Shown here: positions 19,242 to 30,229 of the stretch, piece by piece
How positions within the stretch are numbered: the stretch's first letter is position 1
Layout of the letters: each line of letters opens with the position of its first letter
Assembly: GCA_002077045.2 (NCBI GenBank)
Contig: KZ111183.1
Span: 164,050 to 202,118, forward strand
Length of the DNA: 38,069 bases
Direction of reading: 5' to 3'
From: Rachicladosporium sp. CCFEE 5018
Lineage: Eukaryota; Ascomycota; Dothideomycetes; Cladosporiales; Cladosporiaceae
Program-made: the position numbers and the translations under genes
The notes under the pieces: generated by a model
The model's input: the letters and a program-made list of their open reading frames with translations, nothing else
Database searches by the model: none
What the model was told of the DNA's origin: nothing

Positions 19242-19770
19242 AGTAGGGATTGATCAGGGTGTAGGGATGGCGGGAGTGAGAGTAACAAGATGTATCGAGT
19301 GATGTACTCCCGTGCTCGTGACAGCTGTCTCGTGCGAGCCTTACAGGACGATAGCCACGGGGGCAGTGAAGCGCAACTGCTACACCACTGAGAGGCGACC
19401 TTTAGGTAGGCACTTTCGTCGCCTCTCACCGGCAGTCCATGTCCAAGCGAACGCCACAGGTGAGATGACACATGCTTGGCCGGATAATGAAGGACTTCGG
19501 AGACGCGAAGATAGTCTTGTGCTCCTACACACATCACACGCTCGCCACGAGGCTGCGAGTGTTGACGTTCGGGTGCCTGGGTGTTAGGTAATCAGCGATC
19601 TGCAGGGACGGCGATAGACTATTGAGGCTCTGCGGGTGAAGCACGCGAGATGTGGGGTCACCCAGCCAGCCGGAAAGCTTGCCCATGCATCTGTTTGGTG
19701 ATGGCCGACTTTTGTGTGAAGTGCAGCCATCATCGATATCCACACATATCTCCACATACACGCCTGCAAG
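19242..19770. promoter_or_regulatory. Divergent promoter region (DUF3684 / CSE1)
   Basis: 529 bp between two start codons. Short frames on both strands are not supported. No TATA box is apparent. The GC-rich segment near 19350-19440 was inspected for a tRNA gene and lacks a proper B-box and acceptor pairing. Confidence 0.45.
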
Positions 19771-22762
19771 ATGGCCACAAACATCCAGGCTATTGCTGGC
19801 CAGCTGCAGGCCAGTCTCGATCCCACACAACGGCACCAGGGTATGTAAAGCATATCATGTGGACCACTGCTCGAATGCTAACACTTTCACAGCCGAACAG
19901 GGACTGAAGCTCGAGGAGGTCAAGCCGGGCTTCTCACTCTCATTACTGCAAATCGTCAACACAGACTCCTTCCCGCAAGCCACGCGATTAGCCAGCGCAC
20001 TCTTCTTCAAGAACTTTGTGCGCCGCAACTGGACTGTATGTTGCTTGACTTACTGACTATGTTTCGCACTCATTAACACACCGCAGGACGAAGATGGCAA
20101 CCACAAGCTACCCGCAGACGAGGTTTCGACGATCAAGAGCGAGCTCATCGGTCTCATGGTCAAGGTCCCGTCCACACTACAAGCACAACTCGGCGATGCG
20201 ATCAGCGTAATAGCAGACAGCGACTTCTACGCACGATGGGACACCCTGGTGGACGATCTGGTCTCGCGACTGACCCCTGACAATGCAACGGTAAACAACG
20301 GCGTGCTAAAGGTGGCACACTCGGTCTTCAAGAAGTGGGAGCCGCTGTACAGATCCGATGAGCTCTTCAATGAGATCAATCATGTGCTGTCACGCTTCGC
20401 CCAGCCCTTCCTGCAACTGTGGGCGAACGAGGATCAGGTCATCACTGCGAACGAGACAAATGCTGCAGTGCTGAAGGAGCATCTTGTCACGCTTGACTTG
20501 GTAATCTTGCTGCTCTACGACCTGTCCTGCCAGGACCTCCCGCCACAGTTTGAGGACAACATGGGCCAAGTCGCCGCTCTGCTCCACAAGTATCTCGCAT
20601 TCGATGCAAAAGCTGCACAGACGGACGACGAGGACGAAGCGGGGCCCTTGGAGGAGGTAAGAGCAGACATCTTCCGAGTGTTGATACTGTACACACAAAA
20701 GTACGAGGACGCCTTCGGTCCCCATCTCGCACAATTCGTGAGCACGACATGGAACATGCTCACGAGTGTTGGTCCCGAGACGAAGTACGATCTGGTCGTA
20801 GCAAGAGCTTTGGAGTTCCTGACCACGGTCGCTGGCATACAATCGCATGCGCAGAGCTTCAACACCCCCGAGGTACTGGGGCAAGTGACCGAGAAAGTCG
20901 TGATACCCAATCTGTCATTACGCGACTCAGACATCGAGCTCTTCGAAGATGAGCCCATCGAGTTCATCCGGCGAGATCTGGAGGGCTCAGACGACGGCTC
21001 GCGAAGACGATGTGCTACGAATTTCCTCAAGCGCCTGATGGAGCAGTTCGAGAAAGAGGTTACGACAGTCGTACTACGATACATCGAGCACTTCCTCGCA
21101 GAGTACGCGAAAGATCGGCAAGCGAACTGGAAAGCCAAGGACACAGCGGTACACCTCTTCTCTTCGATAGCAGCGAAGGGCACGGCGACTGCTGCGAAGG
21201 GCGTACTTAGCGTCAACCCGAACGTCGACGTGATCGACTTCTTCCAGAACAACATCGCCGAGGACCTAACAAACGACGCCGCGCCAGTGTTGCTCAAGGT
21301 GGACGCGATCAAATACTTGTACATATTCCGCAGTATCTTGAACGCACCACAATGGCAGGCAGCTTTCCCACTCCTCGTCCAACACCTCAACAATTCAAAC
21401 TACGTCGTCTACACATACGCCGCTATCGCAGTCGACCGCGCCCTCTACCTCACCAACGAAGCGAACGAACCGATAATACCACGCGATACTATCCTGCCAC
21501 TCGCCAAAGATCTCCTCAGCCACCTCTTCGCTCTCATCACAAAAGACACCAAGCCCGAGAAAGTCCAAGAGAATGAATTCCTGATGAAATGCGTCATGCG
21601 CGTCCTGATCGTCATCCGCGATGGCGCCCTCCCAATCGCCGACCTCATCACCACAAACCTCGTGAACATCACAAAAGTCATCCGCCACAACCCTTCAAAC
21701 CCCGGTTTCTGCTACTACCACTTTGAGTCCCTCGGTGCGCTGATCCGCTTCGCCGGTCCCACGCAACCAGACAAACTCGAAGCCGCGCTCTTCCCAGTCT
21801 TCATGGAAGTCCTGCAATCCTCCGTCGATGAATTCACGCCTTACATCTTCCAACTCTACGCCGCGATTGTGGCCTCCTCGCCCTCCCCTACCCTCAGCCC
21901 GAACTTCCAGGCTCTTGTCGCACCGATCCTCACGCTAAGCATGTGGGACTCCCGCGGTAACATCCCCGCCCTCACCCGCCTGCTCACCACCATCCTGCCC
22001 AAAGGCGCGGCAGGCATAGCCGCCGCATCGCAAACGGAAAGCATCCTGATCATATTCCAAAAACTCATCGCGACAAAAGCGAACGAAACTCATGCCATGG
22101 ACCTCCTCGAATCAGTCGTCCTCTCCTTCCCCGCTGAGGCGCTACAACCGTACTGGACGTCTCTACTGCAGTTGCTCTTCGCGCGGCTCTCGGGTAGCCC
22201 GACGGAAAACTTCAAGCTCCGTTTCGTGCGGTTCTATCACCTCGTCTCCGCTCTCACGGAGAAGGGGCTGGGAGCAGACTTCTTCATCGGTGTCGCGGAT
22301 ACGGTGCAAGAAAACGTTTTCACTCCAATCTACACCACTATTATCCTGCCGGAAACGCAAAAGCTTTCCCGCCCCACGGACCGCAAAACCGCCACCGTCA
22401 GCTTGACGAAGACGCTAGCCGACAGCGAAGCCTTCGCAACCCGCTACGCGAAGCGTGGATGGACTATTACCTGCGAGACTCTCCTCAAACTGCTCATCAA
22501 CCCGCCACTGCCGACACAGTTCAGCGACGTGATCGAGGACCGGGATGTCGAGGAGCTGGGATTCGGCGCTGCCTTCACGCCGCTGAATACTTGTAAGCAG
22601 CCGGTTGTGGATGCGTTTCCCGACGTCACGGATGTGAGGGCTTGGGTTGGGCGTTATCTCAAGGAGGCGGATGGGAGGCATAGCGGGAGGGTGGGGACGT
22701 TTGTGCAGGAGAAGCTTGATGGGGAGGGCAGAACGGCGCTGCAGAGTGTTATGGGAGCGTAG
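19771..22762 (+). CDS. CSE1: Exportin-2 / importin-alpha re-exporter Cse1
   Basis: Three exons, 19771-19840, 19893-20035 and 20087-22762, give 962 residues, essentially the length of yeast Cse1 (960). The introns are 52 bp (GTATGT...CACAG) and 51 bp (GTATGT...CGCAG). The N-terminus carries the importin-beta N-domain: MATNIQAIAGQL, then AEQGLKLEEVKPGFSLSLL, and across the second junction NFVRRNWTDEDG (Cse1 has the conserved FKNFIKRKW-type motif). The rest is HEAT-repeat solenoid with the Cse1 central domain and the CAS/CSE C-terminal domain (FCYYHFESLGALIRF is a clear match). Cse1 binds RanGTP and cargo-free importin-alpha and returns it to the cytoplasm, so the gene is expected to be essential. 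An acidic insertion (TDDEDEAGPLEE) lies near residue 250. Confidence 0.96.
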
Positions 22763-24535
22763 AGAGCGCATGTGCTGCAGTGGGAGGATGGGTGAACGGC
22801 GACGCTGGTACGGGCAAGATCGTATGAGTCGCCAATGAGCGCAGCGGACGGGAGCGTGGGTTGCAGACGACGTTTCACTGACGACGTTACACGCATCTCG
22901 AGACTGGGCCCAGCGATCGGCTGTGTGGAGCGCGACAAGGGCAAAAGACGCTGAGAACCGTTCATGGACGCATGCGGTCGACGAGCTTGCATCATACACG
23001 TGCTCGAGCAGTGCGGGTAGTTGTAGAGGTACAGATCCCAACATCACTCCTGACAACAAAACTGTTTCGACTCCCGCGGTGGATATCAGGGTCCTCTACA
23101 TACCGCTGTTACTTTTCTTGCCTGATCGATGTGCACCCTTGTGACGACGACGTCTAGGGACGTACTGCTTAGGAGGTCCTTGTATATGTAGCATTAGGAA
23201 GAAACGTGTATTGATGAAGGAATGGGCAGCGGAGCCGCAGCCGTACGTGGTGAAACTGCGCTGAGCCTGCAGCTACACCCACTGGGAGCTCAACAATCGA
23301 GCGCCGCCTAGCTCCGTCGAGGATTCTGCGTGGGTCATTACACCAGCACATTGACATGTCGTGCACTCATGACGGGCAGCCAGTGAAGCGCGAGACCTTT
23401 TGCATTACATCCACAGCTCACACTCACCTTGCTGAAAATCCGAGAGCTCAGGCGGAGGACAGCAGACTCCGCATTGCGGCGATGGATGCAGGCATTGGTC
23501 GCTGCAACGGCTTGCAACGCTTCTGCATAAAGAGTAGCGAGAAGGCACTGGCTGAAAGGTAAGCGCTCCTTATGTTTCAGCGACCGTGCTATGGTAAGAC
23601 TTGGGCACCTGGTCTCTTCGCCAGAACGCTTCGCTGAAAAGCACATTGGCAGAGACGGTCTGCTGGGGAGCCTGCGGGCTTATATCGACAGCGACAGTCA
23701 CGGCCTCGCAGGTGGACCAGGCATGGAGTGAAGAGCTGATGGGCTGACTGGCCGACAAGTCATTAGCCATCAGGTGGAGAATGCTCTATCGAGTCGTCAG
23801 GCTGGCGGGCTACGCACTAATACGTCTCCAGCGAATTTCAACACCACCGTGATCAGGATGGAAGACGAGCAGATTGACCGCATCGCAGTCGATCGCATCT
23901 TCGTTGTAGGAGCGAACATGTATACTTACGTACTGCAGCTATGATGCCGGGTTGTGTGTGGCACAGCGCGGATGTTGAACGGCCGTGGCCAGTGTAGAGA
24001 CGGAGTTGAACGGAGAGTGAGGGCATTATTGATGAGCAGACTTGCGTGCTTTGGCGAAGCGGAAGGGTATATAAGAAAGCACACGTCCCACATTATCTCT
24101 CAATCGACGAAGCCTTGCAGACCTCTGCTCCTACAGATCTTTGCGGCCCTGAGACGAATAATGTGGCGGCGATTGTCTGCCTCATGAACCGGCATCCTCG
24201 CTTCTGGACTTATCGACTTACGATCCAGGCCGGGTCAGCGAGAAGGATGTGCGGAAGTACGGTGAGGGTCGAAACTCTGACTCGCCTAGCGATACCTACT
24301 GTCTGCTGGTGAGCTTCTGCGTCTGGACTTCGCCATTGCGGTACTCTGCCACTGTCAAGACATCGGCTAGCAGATCTGATGCAAACCAGGAGGTCGGAGG
24401 AATTCGCACGGACCAAGGAGCTCGCCAAGCCAAACTGGACTTCAGCTTCATTTCCGGCCTACTTTACTTGCTACAGCGTCTGCGACTTGGCGTCAAACGT
24501 CGAGATACGCCAAGTTGGGAGGCACTGGCTCGCGA
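22763..24535. other. Gene-poor interval with a few coding-like fragments
   Basis: 1.77 kb between CSE1 and a small gene. No complete gene can be built with confidence. On the minus strand 24026-23570 there is a TATATA motif (near 24067), an ATG at 24026, a coding-like stretch ending in a stop at 23810, and a further open frame 23770-23570, but phases do not join into one protein. On the plus strand, 23356-23562 ends in a good GTAAGC donor with no workable acceptor. This may be a decayed gene. Confidence 0.4.
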
Positions 24536-24992
24536 TCAGTCCAGATGGGAAGGAGATGATGGAAAGGGCTGCTGGATGCGATCATTGAGTGTGAATGTGG
24601 TGAGCAAAGCAGCATGGCGACGGAAGATCTCTGCGAGGACCGCAGTATGGAGCTGTTCGATGGCGCACAGACGGTCCAGCTCTGCTTCAACATGCGAGCC
24701 AGCGATACGATGCGTTTCAGCGCATTCTAATCGTGTGCGATAGCTTTCGACTCCCGCAAACATGAGATCGATCTCTTGGCTTCCACAATCAAACTGCCTA
24801 TCTCGTCCGAAGCGAACGCCTTACACTCCACTGACTAGGCGCCGCATCTGCATCCATAGTACTTCGATCCACACGTCACGTTTCATCCTTACCGCTGTGA
24901 AATAGCAACTCATCTTCCATTACCCGGATCGTAGCCGGGTTTGAGATAGCAGCATCATAAGTATCAGGTCGTTGCTCTTCCTGAACCTGCAT
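24536..24992 (-). CDS. Small uncharacterised protein, divergent from AA9 LPMO
   Basis: Two exons, 24992-24893 and 24819-24536, with a 73-bp intron (GTAAGG...GTAAG), give 127 residues in phase. Exon 1 begins MQVQEEQRPDTYDAA. Exon 2 encodes a probable helical region (HVEAELDRLCAIEQLH, then LAEIFRRHAALL) with coding-like codon use. An alternative acceptor (GTCAG, 15 bp earlier in the transcript) gives a different frame that soon stops. There is no signal peptide and no recognised domain. Its start codon lies 153 bp from that of the LPMO gene, so the two would share a promoter. I am only moderately sure that it is expressed; it could be a remnant. Confidence 0.45.
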
Positions 24993-25145
24993 CTCGCACA
25001 ACGTCAGCTTTCAGTCTTCGCACCTTTAGTCATTCATTTCAGAGACCGTTGATCGGCTCTATCACATTCGTTTCTACAGCCAAATTCCAACAGTCCAGCA
25101 CAGCTACCACACCCACCCAATTTCTCCCCACCAAGTAACATCAAG

Positions 25146-26127
25146 ATGCACTCCTTCACCACCGCCGGCGCCATCGCCGCTGCCGTTGCAATCCTCCCCT
25201 CCGTCTCCGCCCATGGTCACGTTCAGGGCATCATGGCCAACGGCAAATACACACCCAATACCACCCCCAACTGGATCTACGGCACCAAGCCCGTCAGCCC
25301 TGGCTGGTACGCCAAGGACCAGGACAACGGCTTCGTCGCTCCAGTCTCCTATGGCTCGCCGGATATCATCTGCCACAAGTCGGCAACCCCTGGTGCCAAC
25401 AGTGTTGAGGTCGCTGCCGGCAGCAAGATGACATTGTTCTGGGACGTGAGTGTCTTGCCGCGATGTCTTCGAGTGAATACTGGCATCGATCTGACATTGG
25501 AACATAGACTTGGCCAGAATCTCACCACGGCCCCGTGACTGACTACCTCGCCCGCTGTCCTGGCGACTGCACGGCCGTCGACAAGACGAGCCTCAACTTC
25601 TTCCCTATCGACAAGGTCGGCCTTCTTGACGGGTCCGTCAACCCCGGCAAATGGGCATCAGACACTCTGATCGGTACGTAACCCCCTGCCATCACTACTA
25701 TGGTCCTCTACAGCAGGATCTGACACCCTCCGCAGCAAACAACAACTCCTGGACCGTCACCATCCCCGCCGATCTCGCACCCGGCTACTTCGTCCTCCGC
25801 CACGAGATCATCGGCCTGCACTCTGCCGGCAACGCCAACGGCGCACAGTCGTACCCGCAGTGCATCAACGTCCACATCACTGGCTCGGGTACCAAGCGCC
25901 CTTGTGACAGCGGCGCTGCGTGCGCCAAGGGCACTGCGCTGTACAAAGCGACTGAGTACGGGTAACCTCTCCTATTAGGAACTTGCGGACGCGTGCTGAC
26001 TTCACTTTCCAGCGCCGGTATCCTCATCAACATCTACCAGAGCTTGTTGTCGTACACCATTCCGGGCCCGGCTGTCTGGTCTGGGTGGACGAAGAGCAAG
26101 CGCTTCTCGCAGATCTGGAAGGCTTAA
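25146..26127 (+). CDS. AA9 lytic polysaccharide monooxygenase (secreted)
   Basis: Four exons, 25146-25445, 25508-25673, 25736-25961 and 26013-26127, with introns of 62, 62 and 51 bp, give 268 residues. A signal peptide (1-22, ending SVSA) is followed by mature His1 in HGHVQG, the N-terminal copper ligand of the histidine brace. The second ligand is H106 (mature 84) in PESHHGPV, and the axial Tyr is Y195 (mature 173) in QSYPQC; H178 in LRHEIIGLHSAG is the conserved second-sphere residue. These match His1, His86 and Tyr175 of characterised AA9 enzymes. Cysteine positions fit the family. There is no CBM1 or linker: the protein ends soon after the conserved YTIPGP segment. AA9 enzymes oxidatively cleave cellulose or related beta-glucans outside the cell. 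Confidence 0.96.
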
Positions 26128-26306
26128 ATGGCTTGGGCTTGATGCTTGAGCGCGATGAAGAGGGCAAAAGGACCTCAATGACTTTCTTGGTGTATGTGTA
26201 TTCGAGACAGGGATGGGGCTTTGATGTAGCTTCTGTGTATGAACTTTGAGAGTTTGACATTTCATCGATCCTACCTCGCCTACTTGCTCTTCCAGTGGAA
26301 TCTACC

Positions 26307-26696
26307 ATGATGCATCACCTCATCAGTAAGTATCTGACATCGCCCATGTGAATTCCGCCTGACATCGATCGGAGAGAACTTGGAAACGCGGATGTGTCTT
26401 CAGATGAGGCCGACGGGCTCATTGCTCTCGTTGAGGAGGTTGTGGCCACGTCTGCTGCATATAACGACGAGCTCCGATCGAGGTTTGCAGAGACGATGGC
26501 CAATGTTGACAATTTCGTCCAGCTCGGTAAGAATACTGAGTTCCTACGCGGAGCTTGGGCGGCGCGAGGGCACACAGCTCTTCGCTACTTCGTGGGAAGT
26601 AAGCACGAAGCATCAAGAAGGGAACGGTTGACTGTTAGCATCAATGCAATGCCCGTGGCAACGACGTATTGTAGTTACACACAGCATATCGTTTGA
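26307..26696 (+). CDS. Possible small uncharacterised protein downstream of AA9
   Basis: ATG at 26307 is followed after 19 bases by a consensus donor GTAAGT (26326). A TTCAG acceptor ending at 26403 joins in phase to an open frame with coding-like composition (LIALVEEVVATSAAYNDELR, then LGKNTEFLRGAWAARGHTAL). The 3' end is uncertain: either read-through to the stop at 26694-26696, or a 40-bp intron from GTAAGC at 26599 to TTAG at 26638 giving a stop at 26731-26733. The protein is about 100 residues and helical, with no signal peptide and no recognised family. Only 180 bp separate it from the LPMO stop codon. Confidence 0.35.
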
Positions 26697-26736
26697 TCGA
26701 GACAAATCCCCGCTGCATTATGACATCATGTAGTCC

Positions 26737-26746
26737 TATCTAGATA
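26737..26746. promoter_or_regulatory. Palindromic GATA pair upstream of the PuuE-like gene
   Basis: TATCTAGATA is a perfect 10-bp palindrome containing two inverted GATA cores, with AGATAA extending on the plus strand. It lies about 100 bp upstream of the start codon at 26847. AreA/Nit2 GATA factors bind such pairs and activate nitrogen-scavenging genes in ascomycetes. The link to this gene is inferred from position and from the likely purine/ureide role of the product. Confidence 0.4.
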
Positions 26747-26846
26747 ACAGACAGCTTGTAAAAGGTAGGTGACAGAATTGATACAGTGCATATGGCCAGT
26801 ACTGATTTGCCGACCTCTCTACATTACTGCACCGCGCGAAGCCGCA

Positions 26847-28038
26847 ATGGCGCAAGAAGCTCCGTTCGTGCCAGCCTTGGACGCCTCGAATCTCGACCCA
26901 GAACGCGGCACCAAGTATGAATTCCCACGGGACCTCCGGGGATACGGCCGGCACCCGCCCAATCCTCAGTGGCCAGGTGGAGCGAAAGTAGCGGTCTCCT
27001 TCGTAATTAACTACGAAGAAGTTAGACTCTCTCCATGCTCTCTGTATATGCCCAGTGTTGACACCTGCCAGGGCTCCGAGCGTACAGTCCTCAATGGCGA
27101 CGGCCGTTCCGAGGAGATCTTGTCTGAGCTTATATACAAGCGACAAGGCGAACGAAATCTGGGTACGGAAAGCGATTACGAGTACGGGTCGCGTGTCGGC
27201 ATCTGGCGACTGCTCAACCTGTTTGAGTCGTTCGATGTGCCCATCACAGCGTATGCGATTGGCCAGGCGCTAGAGATGAATCCCGATGTCGTGAAGGCGC
27301 TGAAAGATGGTGGTCATGAAATCGCTTCCCATGGGTATCGGTGCGTAGATGCCTCTCATGAGTGCTCCAGACGATTCCTTCCTGACCTCTGTTGGCTCTC
27401 AGATGGATCGACTACCATCACATGCCAGCCGAGATAGAGAAGCAGTATATCGTACGACAGCTCGAAGTGTTCAGGAAGCTCACTGGCGAGTTCCCGGGTG
27501 GCTGGTACGTTGGGCGTCAATCGCCGCGAACGAAGGCACTGATCTGGGAGGTGTACAAAGAGCATGGTGCACCTCTGCTGTGGGAGAGCGATAGCTACTG
27601 CGATGATCTGCCGTACTGGGTCGACGTGCCCGCTGAGAAAGATGTCGAGAAGCCAGAGGGCATGCTGATGTTGCCGTACTCGTAAGCCTCCTTTTCTTTC
27701 CGAACCAAGCTAGCTCCACTTTCTGATCTCATCATAGCTTCGACAATAACGACTTGAAGTTCCACAGCGGTGCTGGTGCATTCACACCAGATGCATTCTT
27801 CCAATACCTCAGAGCTTCGCTCGACACGCTGCTAGCAGAAGCCGAGAGTGGCTCTCCGAAGATGATGTCGATCGGCTTGCATTGTCGGATCATCGGTAAG
27901 CCAGGTCGATCGCAAGGGCTGAAGAAGTTCTTGGAGTATATCCAATTTTTACCGAAGGGTGATGTTTGGGTGACCCGGCGGATGGACATCGCGACACATT
28001 GGCGTGGGAGGTTCCCGTACAAGCCAGGACATCTGTAG
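26847..28038 (+). CDS. PuuE-type polysaccharide-deacetylase-family allantoinase-like enzyme
   Basis: Four exons, 26847-27020, 27072-27340, 27403-27681 and 27738-28038, with introns of 51, 62 and 56 bp, give 340 residues in phase. Splicing restores NYEEGSERTVLNGDG, HGYRWIDYHH and LPYSFDNND. Together with RDLRGYG, SDYEYGSRVGIWRLL, DGGHEIASHG and the C-terminal GLHCRIIGKPGR these define the PuuE branch of the NodB/polysaccharide-deacetylase fold. Bacterial PuuE hydrolyses allantoin to allantoate in purine breakdown, replacing the classical amidohydrolase allantoinase. No signal peptide is present, so a cytosolic or peroxisomal small-molecule hydrolase is more likely than a secreted chitin deacetylase. 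The fungal substrate is not certain; other ureides or formamides are possible. It converges on PET100 with 56 bp between stop codons. Confidence 0.9.
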
Positions 28039-28094
28039 TCCAGCAATGATCTTCCAGCTCGCAACAAAGCATCCCGTGATTCACATCGATTCTG

Positions 28095-28522
28095 TCATTT
28101 GAACCAAGATGACCACCCATTCGCCTTCGCCAGCCCGCTCTTCCCAGGCTCATCAAGCTTGGTCGCTGCCAATATGTCCGACTTCGGCTGCGCTTCTTCT
28201 GCTTGGCGATGTTCGAAGTGCTCAGTACTGCCGCCACGAGATTCGATGGCCAGCCTGTGCGCTCTTGCCGCTAGCCGCCGTTCCTTCAATCGTTGCAACT
28301 CTTCAGTGATCTCTTCCCTCTCGAACGGAATCTTGTGAGTAGATCCCTCTTTCGGCCAGAAGTCTGGCACGGAGAAGCGTGACTCCAGGTTGGTTCCAAA
28401 GTAATACATGATGCCGATGGGGAACATGATGTACATGCCAAACTGCTGCACGTCAGTCCATCATCCTATGCAGATTGCCGAACGTAGCCTACCTTGAAGA
28501 CTTCCAGATTGGGGCCACCCAT
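28095..28522 (-). CDS. PET100: Cytochrome c oxidase assembly factor Pet100
   Basis: Two exons, 28522-28493 (30 nt) and 28442-28095, flank a 50-bp intron (GTAGGC...AGCAG) and give 125 residues. The mini-exon encodes MGGPNLEVFK. Splicing gives the family signature GGPNLEVFKFGMYIMFPIG, with the single transmembrane segment (residues ~11-27) that also serves for mitochondrial import. Then come YYFGTNL, SRFSVPDFWP and a basic helical region (~50-80). Pet100 is an inner-membrane chaperone needed for assembly of cytochrome c oxidase subcomplexes. The C-terminal ~45 residues are a poorly conserved extension. The 30-nt first exon is easily missed: the next upstream in-frame start-like codon within the intron is only a GTG. 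Confidence 0.92.
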
Positions 28523-28903
28523 ATTGTCGGAGTCAGTGTTCTTTGTACGGATGCTGAATATGCTCGTTCCGTGCAGCGATCGATGTCTGGGTGGAATCTT
28601 GACTTGCTCCTTCTATCGCTGACATCAACGACATGCGATAGTGAGCAGCAGAAGTCGTGCCCGGAGGTGCAGGGTAAGCTGCCAGAATTCACGAACAGCC
28701 TAGAATGGAGCCGAGGTTAAGTTCTCGATCCTACAAACACCACCCCTCGGCCACAAGTGACGGTGATATATTATAGCATTGACTGCACGTAAGCAGGCGG
28801 AAGGTAGTAGGCTCCTCATTCTATCAATACTGTGATCCTTCTCGTTCACGATAAACCAAGTTCACCCACAGCGCACACGAGAATAAACATCAAGCCGTCC
28901 AAC
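28523..28903. promoter_or_regulatory. Divergent promoter region (PET100 / ECI)
   Basis: 381 bp between two start codons. A TA-rich TGATATATTATA element at 28764-28775, about 130 bp upstream of the isomerase ATG, could be a TATA-type element for that gene. I see no other clear site. Confidence 0.4.
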
Positions 28904-29782
28904 ATGGCGGACCTCGACCCTAAGAAGGCAGTAACACTCGAGTATCGCGGCAAGATCGCAATCATCACGATCAGCAATGAGAAGAAGCTCAATGCTATGA
29001 CCCAGGATCTCTACTTTCGCCTCTCACAGCTCATGCGCGAAGTGGCATTGCGGGACGATATCTTCGTGACGGTGTTGACTGCGAAGGGGCGATACTTTAG
29101 CGCGTGAGCCTGACTGAGGGTCGTTGTTGCCCGCGATCACTGCTGATGTTCTTCCAGCGGCGCCGACGTCTCCATCTCTCGCGCCGCTCAGCCCGGCGTG
29201 GACCCCTACAAGCAGTGGCTTACCTCATTCCTGGCCAACAACCTCAACACAACCCAGGCCTTCTACTCGCACCCAAAGATCCTTGTCACAGCCTTGAACG
29301 GTCCAGCGGTAGGCCTATCTGCAGCTCTAATCTCACACTCGGACTTCATCTACGCTGCACCCCATGCCTTTATCCTCACGCCGTTCAGCAGCTTGGGTCT
29401 GGTGACCGAGGGTCTTGTGAGCCACAGCTTCGTAAAGCGCATGGGCATTGCGAAAGCGAACGAAGCTCTGATCATGAGTAAGCGGATCACGAGCGATGAG
29501 CTAGTGCAGTGCGGGTTCGTGAACAAGGTGTTCGACACGAAGCCCAACGAGAGCGACAAGTTCTTGGAGCTTGTTCTTAACGAAGTTAATGAACGACTCG
29601 GCGACCACCTGGTGCAGGACTCGATGACGAAGATCAAAGCGCTCATCCGGAAGCCTGACAAGGAGGCTCTGGATGCTCAAGGTGTGGCGGAGGTATTTGG
29701 AGGGTTGGAGAGGTTCATGGCTGGCATCCCACAAAAGGAGTTTGAGAGGATTGCGAGTGGACAGAAGAAGCACAAGTTGTAG
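28904..29782 (+). CDS. ECI1: Peroxisomal delta3,delta2-enoyl-CoA isomerase (crotonase family)
   Basis: Two exons, 28904-29103 and 29158-29782, with a 54-bp intron (GTGAGC...TTCCAG), give 274 residues. The crotonase fold is clear: LTAKGRYFSAGADVS (the first oxyanion-hole region, reconstructed by splicing), ALNGPAVGLSAAL (second oxyanion hole) and SLGLVTEGLVS, in which E151 matches the catalytic glutamate of Eci1/ECI2-type isomerases. The protein ends KKHKL; HKL is a PTS1 variant close to the HRL of yeast Eci1, so import into peroxisomes is predicted. The enzyme shifts cis/trans-3 double bonds to trans-2, which beta-oxidation of unsaturated fatty acids requires. The ATG at 28904 is the first in frame; the upstream open stretch has only GTG. 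Confidence 0.92.
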
Positions 29783-30229
29783 ATTCCTTCCAACGTAGCT
29801 GGACTGACATGTTCACTGCTATCTTCATTCTTTCCTATACGTCCTTATGATGTCGAGAATCGGTGTGACGATTGTGGTGGACTTAGGTTTGGCCACGTGG
29901 GTGAACCGCGGAGACCCAAATGATGAGTTCACTGCCTGCAGGGAGAGTGTAGAACGTACATGAAGTAGTGGACGGCCCCATATAATTGCCGGTGATATGC
30001 AGCGTGCTGCAGGGATATTGCCGACATTTCGGAGACAAACAACACAAGTCGGCGTGCACCGGGTATCTCATCATCGGCCATGATGCGCTAATGCAGGCAC
30101 GAAACCACAGCGCCCGTTCAGCATCATGACGATGACCTTGCCTCCAGGCCACCAGCTTGAGTACATGGTCTCCATCACGCAATGCTTCTCTTCCACTCAC
30201 CGTGAACATGCGCACAAGCCATCACAACC
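29783..30229. other. Intergenic region upstream of the Zn2Cys6 gene
   Basis: 447 bp between two genes on the same strand. It must hold the isomerase terminator and the regulator's promoter. An out-of-frame ATG at 30126 begins a frame that overlaps the regulator's start and could act as a uORF; it has no recognisable product. Confidence 0.45.

Noticed and set aside
19340..19425. Possible tRNA gene
   Set aside because: The segment looked clover-leaf-like at first, but has no GTTCRA B-box, no matching acceptor stem and no poly-T terminator.
24922..24940. Inverted CGG-N7-CCG element as a zinc-cluster operator of the AA9 gene
   Set aside because: It falls inside the first exon of the minus-strand small gene and can be explained as coding sequence; 7-bp spacing is not a standard spacing I can tie to a cellulase regulator.
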